Source: Moniliella sp. 'wahieum'
Lineage: Eukaryota > Basidiomycota > Moniliellomycetes > Moniliellales > Moniliellaceae
Assembly: GCA_003971905.1 (NCBI GenBank)
Contig: RSEE01000040.1
Location: forward strand, 248,001-312,000
Length of the DNA: 64,000 bases
Direction: 5' to 3'
Shown here: positions 25,523 through 35,799 of the stretch, one piece after another
Numbering within the stretch: the stretch's first letter is position 1
How the letters are laid out: each line of letters starts with the position of its first letter
Position numbers and translations under genes: made by a program
The notes under the pieces: generated by a model
The model's database searches: none
Told to the model about the DNA's origin: nothing
The model's input: only the letters and a program-made list of their open reading frames with translations

Positions 25523-28298
25523 TTAGATGGCTGTGTCGGGCAGCACTCCGAGCCATTGCTCGCCCCAGTGGGGATCCAGCCGGCACCAGCCCTGGGCACC
25601 GGTCCAGCCAGGGTGGCCGGTAAAGAAGCGGTGGGTGCACACCTGCCGCGCGCTCGGCCGCGCCCCTGGGTCGACCGCGAACAGAGATGGATGAGCTCAA
25701 TCGCATCGGCCACGGTGCCTCCGCCATCAGCTTGCCCATCTCGCCCGTCCCCCTGGCCATGGCCGATATCCCCCAGACCCCCCGCTTGCGTAGCGTTGAG
25801 CCGGGCGCGAGGTGGGATCCTGGAGCGCACCCAGTGCCTCCTCCCCGTTCCAAAATGGACATTCGCCACACAGCAGCACATACATCACCACCCCCCAAGC
25901 CCATATATCTTGGGCCGGGCCATCGTAGCTTTCTCCGCGCAGGATCTCCGCCGCAGCATACTCCAGCGTGCCCGAGAAGGTGTCGAAGCGCTTGCGCAGC
26001 GACCGACTGCGGTGCGCGGCCGAACCAAAGTCGATCAGCTGCGCATGAAGCGGCGCACCGTCCAGAATCACGTTTTCGTCCTTAATGTCGCGGTGAACCA
26101 TGCCATGCTCATGCAGAAAAACAAGCGCCGCGGCCAGCTGCCCCGCAATGCACCGCACCTCCCGCAACCCCAACCCACCGGCGGAGGATTCGATAAAGTC
26201 AAACACATCCTGCCCTTCCCCGAACCGACGCATGACCAAGTAGTAGTACTCGACGTCCTCGAAGAAATCGAGCATGTGGGTCAAGTTGGGGTGGTACAAT
26301 GGCTCGCCCACTTGCACCCCTTGGGCCGGGACAAACTCTCGGCGGACTGAGTATTTCGCTAAAACGCTCGGGCAGGAGCATCTCAGGGCTCCAGGGTGGC
26401 CATGAACGAGGCGGAGGATAAGGCAGCCGTCGCAGCTGATCCATCACATGGATCTCGGTGGGGATGGTGCCAAGCGTACGATGGCGCCGCCAGCAGTCAG
26501 CGAGGATACGGCTCTTGACAATGTACTTGATCACCACGGTCTCCCCACCGCGCCTTGGGAAGGGGGGGGCTGCCCGCGTAAGGGATCACTTAGGCGAGCT
26601 AGCTGAACAACACCATAGGCTCCACGGCCAATCTCCTTGATCAACGTGTACTCCCCTATTCCCCGCTTCTCCCCCGGTGGTTTGGCCACAAAGGGAATGA
26701 CCTGCGCACCCTCCGGTACGGGAGCAGGCGGGTCGGGAGGAGGGGGGGCAGGTAAGCGTGTGTCAGGGGTGTGGTGTTTCCAATGGGTTAACGACCTGGC
26801 ATCGTCCTCCTCTTCCACCTTGTCCAACAGCGGTGTACTGGTTGGACCAGACAACTTGGTAGGAGCAGGGGGCTCTTTCCGTGTCAGGAACATGCTCAGT
26901 TCGCTGGTAGTGGGTGTACGAAGGACCAGACCTGACTTCCTCTTCGGGGTTGAGGCTGAAGCGGCACCTCTTCCCCGCCCGCCACCGCGGCCTGCAGCCG
27001 AGCAATGAGCGAATCGATGCATAAGGGGTTCTCTGGGTCCCGGTCCTTGAGGGAACTCGGACGCGAAGGCGATTCAGACGGGGTGGAGAGCGAGGTTAAC
27101 GGGATGGCTGTCAAGTTGCTGCCCAGGCTCGGCACAACATGGCCCCATGGTGAGGAAGCGTCATTCAGGGGGCATCCGCCTCCCTAACCGCCTTGGGAGC
27201 AATCCGTATCCTGCGCAGGCGTGGCTGTTCGATAGTCTCCCGAGGTGGAATGTCGCTGAAGAGGGGTCCACTACGGTTGGGCCCACGGGGGGTAGGGAAG
27301 CGGGGGGCTCGGAGAGTTTGAGACAAGGTGCGGGCCAAAAACCGACCCGAATGCCGGCGGCGAGAAGCAGGGGGTACTACAGAGGAGTAACGATCAAACA
27401 CCTAATGGGCGGGGTGTATACATACCTTGCAAGGGATGGCCTCCGAGCTGGCCGAGACGGATGCACGCCGGTTGTGGGTGGTGCGGATGAGAGGGTGTGA
27501 GAGACTGAAGCAATGGCTCACTGGGCAGGCGTTTGCGTCGTAGGGGTGGTGGCACAGGCGGTGGAGGTGAGAAAGGATGGAGTGAAGATGACCCTGGGGT
27601 AGATCTGTCCCCGCGAAAGCCTAGCGGGTTGCGGCCCGTTTGGCGCTGCGGGGCCGTGATGGGGGAAGGGGCTGGCGCAGCAGGCGGGAGGGGAGGACTG
27701 GGCGGCGGAGATAGGGACGGGGGAGAGGGGACCATGCTGGGTATGGCTAAGAGGTCGCGATCGTCCTCGAAAGCTTTGCGGGTCTGGCGGCCCGGGTTGA
27801 GTCGCTGAGGGCGGACAGGGACGGCGGGCTGGGGAGGAAGGAGGTCCACATTTCCCTGGCTGCTGCGGGGATTGCCGATGCTAGACACACGCGGGTAAGC
27901 AGCGGCGCCGGGGCGGGGAAGGAGGGTGTCCTCCGTCGAAGAAGCAGGCGATGGCGAGGCAGAGGCAAAGAATGGCGAGGCGGGTCGGTTGTAGGGGATG
28001 CGAGGAGCGCGGACGGGACGGTAGAGTCGAGCGCCCGGGCGGGCTCGAGCGGGCGGAGGATGTCGCTGGTGCGGCCGCCAAAGCTGCGGAGCGAGTAGGC
28101 ACTGCACAGAGCTACCGGAGCGCGCGAGGGATGCGGGGCCGGCGGAAGCGGCATCTAGGCTGGCGGGGCGGCGGGGTGGGGCGGGGGGGCGGAGGAGGAT
28201 GGGGTGGCCGACGCCGGCGCGGGCACGTGGGCCGACGAGGGGACGGACACAGGCCGGCCATCGAACGCAACGCTGGGCCCGATGCGTTCGAGCGGCAT
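25523..28298 (-). CDS. PSK1: PAS kinase homologue (PSK/PASK-type Ser/Thr kinase)
   Basis: Nutrient-responsive kinase; in yeast Psk1/2 adjusts sugar flux, including through Ugp1, next to the PGM step. The N-terminal ~430 residues are Pro/Ser-rich with no PAS domain that I can see. The kinase domain runs from about 26660 to 25540: YTLIKEIGRGAYGVVQLA (P-loop), VIKYIVKSRILADCW (Lys), LGTIPTEIHVMDQL, HRDIKDENV (catalytic loop), DFGSAA, FSGTLEYAAAEILRG and GPAQDIWAWGVVMYVLLCGE. RILADCW...GTIPTEI and the activation segment are PASK-like. The APE motif reads AAE. The C-terminus ends WLGVLPDTAI. ATG 28298 gives MPLERIGPSVAFDGRP. Many frame breaks are present. The kinase is certain; the PASK class is likely. 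Confidence 0.85.
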
Positions 28299-28644
28299 GG
28301 GGCGGTGGTGGGGGGAGAGCGAGGGCGGCGGAAAAAATATCAGGGCGAGGCGAGCGGGTACGTGGGCGGACCAAGCAGCGGAACACGACGAGCAGGGCCA
28401 AGTGAGCCTAGCGCGCTCCAGCTGGCTTACCCACGCCCACCAAGCTTCACGCCCGCTCCCAGCCTTGGAGCGTTCAACCTGAACTTGGACCGTGAGTTCA
28501 AGCTGCCGCTGCATGCGCTCCTGCCGGCATGCCGCTGCAAGCCTGCACGTCTGCCCCTGCCCGAGCCTGCCCGCTCCCCCCACCCCACGCTCCCGGCCAG
28601 TGTCCCGCCGCAGCCCATCATCCATGGCCTGCGGTCATCGATCC

Positions 28645-28667
28645 ATGTCACATGTCACATGTCACAT
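28645..28667. repeat. ATGTCAC tandem array
   Basis: Three overlapping copies of atgtcac, each containing the palindrome-like gtcacatgt, about 190 bases upstream of the IMA1 ATG. Confidence 0.75.
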
Positions 28668-28669
28668 CC

Positions 28670-28685
28670 TGTTGAACGTTCAACA
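28670..28685. promoter_or_regulatory. Perfect palindrome TGTTGAACGTTCAACA
   Basis: A 16-base perfect inverted repeat, a likely dimeric transcription-factor site. The core AACGTTC recurs upstream of other genes in this window. Confidence 0.5.
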
Positions 28686-28852
28686 ATCTCATCCTTCCAG
28701 CTTCAAATCACACAGCAACCAACTGTTCGAGGTTGAAACTTGCACTTTCCCACGCGTTCCGCAGCTGCCTGGGCCTGCTCTTGCCCTCCCATCCGCGCGC
28801 CGTTAAACGACCCCCCCCCCCCCCACCCCCTTCAGCCGTGTCCCTGGCCACC

Positions 28853-30370
28853 ATGCGCACCTGGATCGACACGCTGCGAGGCCAGCAGCATGTCGCCTGC
28901 TTTTTCTGTCGCACCCCTGCCATCGTCGGTGCCCACGCGGTTGACTGGGTCTGTACTGCCTGTGGCGAGTCCAATGGCCCGCGTCGCATGGCCGGCGTCC
29001 TAGACCCCTCGACCCTGCCACCCAAGCGTCTGCCCCAGTCTCGCCATACCACCCTTGCACGAGTATCCAGTCCCAATCCCTTCTGCCGCACATGTCTTCG
29101 CAACCAGCAGATTGTCTCTGCCCTCCTCGCTGACTTTGTTCCACCCGACGACCCTGCCGACGCCAGCAAAGCCGCTGCCACATACCGTGCTCAACTCGAG
29201 GCGAGTTATCCGCCCGTATGCTCTGCGTGTGCCTTTGGTCCAGGAAGCCATTGCCCAAAATACCCGCCGGGCCAAGATGTCCATGTACGCTGCCGCTACA
29301 GCGGCCGGACCGTCCTGCCGCTGCGTGGACTGTGGAGGAGGGCACCACTTCTGCATGGTTCGCCATGCAAGGCTTTCCTCTTGCGCTGACCTTGATTTGG
29401 CTCGCTCATCTTTACAACCCCGAATGGGTGAAGGTTGATCTGCCGCTTAACCCCACCTACTTTCTTGTTGCTGCCCAGTGTCTGGCTGTCTTGTACGGGG
29501 GCCGGGGACGCCGACGTCGAATTCTAGTGGCTGGAGCTGGGTTGGTTCAGATCCTGGCTCTCTTTAGCCCACACATTCTGCAGCTGTACTTCCAATGGGC
29601 GCAGCCAGATCCCCTTTGGTACCATGGTGCCATTCAACGAGCTTCATCTGCCCCAGCCTGGCTCCGTGACTTTTCGGACCTGCCTCCCGGCCTGGAGTGG
29701 GTGGTCATTATCGCGGGGTTGGTTCAAGGCTGGTACATCCATACTGTTTGATTCGCATACCCTTCCCTCGGTAACTGACATTTCTTTTTGCTTGTCCAGG
29801 CCTTATTTTTTCCTACTCAGCAGTCGCCGTTGCCGCCTCCACCACCACCACCACCATCATCGCTGCCACCACCGCAGGCAGATCGACTCGTCTCGCACCC
29901 AATACAACCTGGCGTCTCTTGTGCCCTCTTCGCCGCCCCCCGCAGCCGACCCGTTGCTGACTTCCTGGGGGCTTTCTGACACACCAGACGAGGCAGATGA
30001 GCCCATGGACTGGGAGCCTGATCCTAATGTGCGGCGACGGCGTCCCGCTCCGGTTCTGCGCCCCCAGACCTATTTCCCCCGGCACGATCCAGGGCCAGCA
30101 GACGGGCTGGAGGATGTTTGGACGAGCCGTGGCGTTGCAGGATGCGAACCGTCCGGACGCCGACCGCGGCTATCGCACCTCGCGCTCTTCCTCGTCACCT
30201 TGGGTCTGGCCTTGGCGGTGGGCTTTGTGGGGTCTGTAAAAAGCGGGGGGGTACACGCGGATGTGCTGAAATCTGGCATCATGCATCAGGCCTCAGACGC
30301 CTTGATCAGCTCGATTTGTGTTGCTGTGTTCAGTCGTTGGTGGCAGCAAGGCCGGGTAAGCACTAAGTGA
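28853..30370 (+). CDS. IMA1: Inner nuclear membrane protein Ima1 (Samp1/NET5 family)
   Basis: Multi-pass inner nuclear membrane protein tied to heterochromatin and LINC-dependent nuclear positioning. The N-terminal Ima1 zinc-finger domain shows paired cysteines: CFFC, WVCTACGESNGP, NPFCRTCLRNQQIVSALLADF and YPPVCSACA. Hydrophobic segments follow (PLALTLIWLAHLY, YFLVAAQCLAVLYGG, ILVAGAGLVQILALF, LEWVVIIAGLVQGWYI). A late motif DEPMDWEPD and a final pair of membrane helices (LALFLVTLGLALAVGFVG; ALISSICVAVFSRWW) complete it. An intron at 29746-29799 (GTTTGA...CAG) fits. Frame breaks lie near 29235, 29310 and 29850. A (CCA)n stretch codes a Pro run after the intron. Confidence 0.85.
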
Positions 30371-30909
30371 CGCACGTGACCCTGGCGGACATCTCGGCAG
30401 CGGTGGCGAGTTCAGCCGAGAGGGGGATGCTGATGCATGGGGTATGCAGACTGATGCGTGCTTACGTGTGCAGTGAGCCGTGGGAGCAGTGGCTGGTGAC
30501 CGGTGACGAGTGGCGGTGATTTGAACGTTGATACGGACGTCCCGCTGAGTCGAATGGGACGACTGGCGCTGTGCTGTGCTTCCGGGTGCCCGCCACGGCC
30601 GCAACCAGGGTGCCCGCGTGGAAGCCGGGCACGGCGGCGGTGTCGCTCGCTGGCCGACCGCTGCAGGCACGCGGGCACCCTTGGCTGCGCCCAGCACTCC
30701 CAGACTTGGGTCGACCTAGATTCTCCTGCCACTTTTTCCGATTTTTGCCGCCCCGCGACTGGGGTCGTCGTTGGCCTCCGCCTTGCTGCTCCTTTGCTGC
30801 TCCTCTCTGCTGGCTCCCGAGCGCACCATCCTCGGCTGGAGGACGCCCAGCCGACGCCTCTCGTCGTGCCCCCGCCGCCGCCACCCTCGCCCTCGCCCTC
30901 GCCATCGCC
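30371..30909. other. Promoter of the zinc-finger gene
   Basis: No independent gene seen. The plus-strand frame open from 30571 continues into the next gene but lacks conserved content before ATG 30910. Confidence 0.5.
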
Positions 30910-32443
30910 ATGGCCGAGCCCCCTCCTCCCCTCCTCCCTCAGCCCTCCGCCCGCCTCCGCAGGCACGCCCCCTCTCTCCCTGTCGCCGCCCCTCCACCCG
31001 CTCTGCCACCCACAACTGCCCCCGCTCCCCCCGCCGCGCCAGCACCTGCCGTCGTTCCCGTGGCTGCCTCTTCCTCTGCATCTGCTGTCGCGTCGCCTGC
31101 GGACGGCGCGGCGGCTGCGGCGCTGAGCACGGCATTGCTCCTCACCGAGGCTACGCGTGGCGAAACGATCCAATGCCCGCACTGCCCCAAGTCGTATAGT
31201 GGCAAGCACGCCCGCTCCATCTGGCGGCGCCATCTGCAATGCAAGCATGAGATTCCGCTTGCGCTCCAACCACGTCGGACGCGGTGGGATGGCAATGCGA
31301 ACCGCCCGAAAAACGCCGACGAGCGGCGGGAGCGCATGCTGGAGAGCAAGCGCAAGTGGGCCGCAAAAAGCGGCTGGCAGACAAGATGGGTTCCAACCCT
31401 GCGCCGCCAGCTGAGGCTGACAAGATCCAGACCCCGACCGCGCTGGCGCGCACGTTTCCGCGCCGCGAGGATGACCGGGATAAGGATTTCATCGCGCGCC
31501 GACTGCATGTCATGCGACAGTCGAAGAAAGCGGCCAAGAGCGAGCCGAAAGACATTGAGAAGAGGAGAGGCAGGAGGAAGAGGCGGAAGAGGCGGATGAG
31601 CTACCGCTGTTCACGCCCCCACACCTAGCCGGCCCCTGCGCCCTCGCTGGCGCACCCCCCCATCAGTCCTTACCCGCCCCATCTTCCCCCCGCCGTATCC
31701 ACCAGCTTACAGCCCGCGCGACGAGGTCCTCGAAGAGCTCCACCGCGAAAAGTATGCCATGCTGGCGCGGATGCGGGGCAAGCCTTCGCCCACTGTCGAA
31801 GGGCCATCGAGCCCCGCGCCCGTCTCGTCTTCGGTCTCCGAACGGCTAGTGGGACAGCGTGGCAACCGGAAGAGCCCGAGGACGAGACAGCGGATGCGGC
31901 GTCGCAGTTGCTGGCCTTGGCTGAGGCATCGCCGTTGCGCGAAGCGCACACGCCCATCCGGCCTACAGGTCGTCTTTTGTTCTTCTTCTTTTCTTTCGTG
32001 GTACCAACGTACGTTGGACACTGACGTTTCTTCTGTGGTACCGCGATTGGACCGTCTGCGCCATGCGCCCAGCAGCGCAGAACGCACGCCGCTGTTTGCG
32101 CGTTCCAACCACCCGTTCCCTACGCCGCTCATCACGCCCCGCTGGAACCCGTCGGTGCCGCAGGCCAAGACGGAGGAGGAGCGGGTGGGCATTGTCCTGC
32201 GCGCCGCTGCCGCTCTCCGTTGACGGCTGGACACCGTTGCGGGCCAGTGGGCGGCTGTCGGCCGCGCGGGGAACCGCGCAAGACCACGAGGACGGGCTAG
32301 GCAGGCGGAAGGCGCAGGCGAACCCACCAGTCCTCTGCCCTCCAGGGCCGGCGTCCTCTTGGCTCCCTCTCCCTCGCACCCCGTGGCAAGGCGCAAGAGT
32401 GCCAGTCCGCCCGATTCAGCCTCGGTCTGACGTCCGACTCTGA
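30910..32443 (+). CDS. Single C2H2-type zinc-finger protein, basidiomycete type
   Basis: Probable nuclear DNA-binding protein of unknown target. After a Pro/Ala-rich N-terminus (MAEPPPPLLPQPSARL), an isolated zinc finger lies at about 31173-31250. Its spacing is C-x2-C-x15-H-x4-H (CPHCPKSY...RRHLQCKH). A conserved-looking basic stretch follows (IPLALQPRRTRWD, NANRPKNADERRERMLESK). The rest is Lys/Arg- and Pro/Ser-rich with patches such as EVLEELHREKYAMLARMRGK and PLITPRWNPSVPQ. Frame breaks lie near 31370, 31560-31640, 31880 and 32210. The C-terminus is uncertain: an early stop at 32221 becomes an end at 32443 if one more frame break is allowed. Confidence 0.6.
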
Positions 32444-32578
32444 CCACGGGAGGGTCGGGTCTGGTCGGCTCGGTGGGCCTCACCTGCCTGGCGGAGCAAC
32501 GCCCGTCCTGCCGTTCGCGCCAGACGGGCGATCATCTACCCCACCCATATGCATCATGAGAAGTCAATTCAATCTGAA

Positions 32579-33709
32579 CTAGCGAATCAGGCGTGGGCTC
32601 TGCAGACCAGAGGGAAGATCAGCACTGGGTTGAGCGCTTATCCGACCAGATGATCGGCGCGAAAGCGACTGCCCTCGCGGCCCTCGGTCTGTGACGCTCG
32701 GGGGGTACGAGGTCCTCCGGTTCAGACAAGGGAGAGGCCCGGGAGAAGAGTGAGCAAGGCGGGTAGGAGGGACACTCACGCTCAGCTTCTCTTGGTCGAA
32801 AGGTGGCCGTGTCAGAATCAGTGTGCGAGATAAAATACGTGGTAAGACGTGCACTGGTGGGTTTGCCTTTAGCGCTGGAGCGCCAAAGGCGGAAGAGGAC
32901 GTGGAGCAGGCGGCGACTTCCATCACAGCGGTAACTCGCACCCCCATCTCGTGCAGAAACTAGAAACTCGACCTCGAACGTAACCTGTACTTTCCGATGC
33001 ATCCATTCCAAAGGCAGGAATCTGCTGCGATGCAACCAGCGCCACGTTGGTCGTACTTCTCCCAACGTGGGTTCGGCTTGTTCCTTGGGGATGCTGATGG
33101 GTCCGCCGTCGCCCCGGACCGAGTCCACCAACAGGTGGAGTGACAGCACAGATATGGGCGTGGACACCTCCAAAAATTGGCCACAGCACGGTGCGTCGTA
33201 AATGCAAAGACGCACTTTCTTGGGTGCACAAAAATCGTACATCAGCGCACCAGCCCCCGTCCTCTTGGTGGTGTATCCCGTCTCTTCGCATGATGAGCAT
33301 GAAGATAAAGTAGTACTGACTGATCTTTTTGACTGCCTTGGCGGCGATGAGCTGGATATGGTCTGTGGCGTTCAGCCTTACGTGCGGTTATTGATAGCAA
33401 CATGCGTCGTGTGTCAGACAGGGTAGACACGGTGAGATGGCATCTGGAAAGCAGAAAAACGCAAGCAAGGGCGCAGTTGCTCAGCTGCTGCGCCTGCCCT
33501 GGTCGGGGAGCACAACGACGCGAGCTTGTCTGGTATGGAGCGAAGGAAATGTAGGCTGCTTCCACGCTTTTCCCTGCTGTGGCCGGGAGGTAAGTCCCGA
33601 AATTGCGCGGATTACTTTTTGTTACCGCACCCCGCAGGTCTGGAAGCTTGACGGGCGCGTGAGGGTTGAACGTGTTGAAGTTTCGTGCTGGGCGGCGCAC
33701 GTGACCCAA
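32579..33709 (-). CDS. Unrecognised protein, broken frames
   Basis: I do not recognise this. Consecutive minus-strand frames read like protein: LNATDHIQLIAAKAVKKIS then YYFIFMLIMRRDG, followed in another frame by MYDFCAPKKVRLCIYDAP and LEVSTPISVLSLHLLVDS, then RKVQVTFEVEFLV. The amino-acid mix (Ile, Leu, Phe, Tyr, Val) is unlike the Arg/Pro/Ala-rich shadow frames of this GC-rich window, which argues for real or formerly real coding. Start, end and introns are not resolved. It may be a lineage-specific gene or a relic. The next gene (WW protein) diverges from it. Confidence 0.3.
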
Positions 33710-33945
33710 GCGTCGCAGCAGCCAGGCTGGGCCACACTGCGCAAAAGGCTGGGCGAGCGGTGAGAAAGTGACGCACAGCCGATGATGTGTGACGTACGGC
33801 CGGCATCATGCGCTCCGGAGACGAGGCAGGACCACAGGCGCCATGCCCTCTGCGCCGTAGGTGGCCCCGTGCCCGGCCCCCGGGCAAAAGCACAGCCCAG
33901 CCTCGCTTCGACCGCACCCCCTGCTGCTCTTGCGATCACCACAGC

Positions 33946-35119
33946 ATGGGCACCGCCTCTGATCCTGCTCCCGCCGCGGGCACCACCCGCGCGCCCCGCC
34001 CAGCGACCTTCCTCCCTCCTACGACGAGTCGGTAGGCCTTGGTCTGGATTCCGCCCCGCCTCCGGCTCCGGCTCAAGCCTCTAGTGCTAGCAGCTCCCAT
34101 CCGCCTCCCTTGCCAAGCGTCCACCCCTCCCACCGTCCCCACAGCTCCACTCCTGCCACACCCCTGGCCGCGTCGCTACCCCCTCCAGCCCTGCTCCCAG
34201 CGCAAACTCTGGCCCGTTCATCCCACCTCCAGGTCCCGGAGAAGACAAGCGCCCGCTTCCGTCTGGGTGGATCCGCCAGTTCGATCCTGCCCGCGGGCAT
34301 CCTTTTACGTCGACCAGCGCGGCAACAATGGTGCAGGTCGCAGCACGTGGGTGCACCCCTTCCTCGATCCACAGTACCTTGCCTCGCTCCCCCCCCAGCA
34401 AAGGAAGGTGATCGAATGGGAGAACACTGTGCAGCGGATGCGCAGTCTGGGCGTGGACACTTCTTTGGCCACGCCACCTCCGGCTGTCAGTGACGCTCAG
34501 GACGCGTTGCATTCAGGCAAGACATCTACCGTGCCTCAGGTGGGAGATCCTAAGCGTAAGATGGGCCGGAAAGAGCGCAAGGCTATGGAACGCAAGCAAG
34601 CGGAAACGTTCGCTCAGGCGCAAGCGCGGTTGAACCGCGCCTTTGTTGAAGCCTCCCGTACTGGCCGAGCCATTTTTCTCCAACGCGATGCGGATGGGAA
34701 AGACGTGGTCGTGTTGCCGCCACGCACCTCTCCCCCCGGTGTACCAGATCAATTCCTTTACTTGATTCAGGACCCGCGCTTGAAGTGCATTCGCTCCGGC
34801 AACGGGCAGCCTATGATTGTGCACAAACACAATAATGGAGCGATCGTTGGCGGCATTGTGGGCGGGGCTATTTTGGAGCTCTTTTGCTTTGATCGGCCCG
34901 CTTCCCCACCATCTCGATCGTTGTGTTGGCACATTTCCTCGGATGGATGCCCAAGCGGGTGGCCAATTGCGTGGCTTCTGAGCATGCGTCGCGCCTGGAC
35001 TTTTTGTTCTTACTTGCATGGGTTTGGTCCTTCCTCTTTATATCTGGATTGCCGAAGCGTTGTATGCTTTCTTGGCCTGCTCCCGCCGACCTAGTCTCTC
35101 TTCGATTCATCCATGCATG
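33946..35119 (+). CDS. WW-domain protein with hydrophobic C-terminus
   Basis: ATG 33946 gives MGTASDPAPAAGTTRAP. A PPSYDESV segment (about 34014-34034) is a PPxY motif, the ligand class bound by WW domains. One WW domain follows at about 34255-34370: LPSGWIRQFDPA, then HPFYVDQRGNNGAGRSTWVHP. Next comes a basic charged region (KRKMGRKERKAMERKQAETF), a segment around QFLYLIQDPRLKCI and a glycine-rich turn GGIVGGAILEL. The C-terminus is probably membrane-associated (LDFLFLLAWVWSFLFISGL). Having both WW and PPxY suggests self- or Rsp5-type interaction. Frame breaks lie near 34015, 34230 and 34890. The function is unknown; the end is approximate. Confidence 0.65.
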
Positions 35120-35799
35120 ACTTCGTTTACCCTTTCTGCTCATCGTGCGGTGGCTTATGGAGAGCTGGGACCTTGTTGAGACAAAGATGGTGCATATAGA
35201 AGACAGGATCGGGCGCGTGCCGGCGTGGTGGCATGGTGTGCGGAAGACAATACCCTGGGCCACAACCGGACTCTTTCCTTTGCTCAAGCGTCGCCATTCA
35301 ATCCTGATCCATGTGTTTTCGCTTGGTGTGGACTGCATCCGCCCGAAGTGCTGCCCAAAATGCTGCCCAAAACCAAAATGTTGGTCCAAACTCGTCGCGT
35401 CGCTGGCGTGCAATTTGAAACCAAGCGTATGCGACGGACACATCCGTCGCGCTTGCGCACTCGGCGGGCGGGGCACTGGGCGGCTGCTGTGCTGTGCCAA
35501 ATGTGCCGTCTGAGCACGGAAACACGCCGCGTGCGGGACGCGGGACGCGTGACGGGCGCGCGTGATGGTCGCGGCGACGGACCATCAGACAATGGCCGGA
35601 TGGTTGCGCCGGCCACTGGACACTCAGAACTCAGAACCGCCCTCCACTCTGCTCGACCAGCAGAACACCCCCCCACGCCATCGTCTGCGTCGCCCGTGTC
35701 CTCCCAGCGTCCTGGCCACCGCCTGCGCCCAGCGATGCCATTCCCCCCCCGCCCGCCCGCTCCTGGCCCCGGCGCAGACCCCCGCCCGACGCGGACGCC
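35120..35799. other. Region between the WW gene and the Crypton-like element
   Basis: No gene supported. A plus-strand frame (35145-35513, 122 codons) starts MRWLMESWDLVETK but resembles nothing known. A short direct repeat (tgcccaaaatgc) lies at about 35353-35375. Confidence 0.45.

Larger units (their letters stand above)
28299..28852. promoter_or_regulatory. Divergent promoter, PAS kinase / IMA1
   Basis: A 554-base gap between divergent ATGs contains a tandem atgtcac array (28645-28667) and a 16-base palindrome (28670-28685), both nearer IMA1. Confidence 0.5.

Noticed and set aside
35145-35513. 122-codon ORF before the Crypton-like element as a captured gene
   Set aside because: Apart from a Trp-rich start there is no family resemblance; it could be the 3' UTR of the WW gene.
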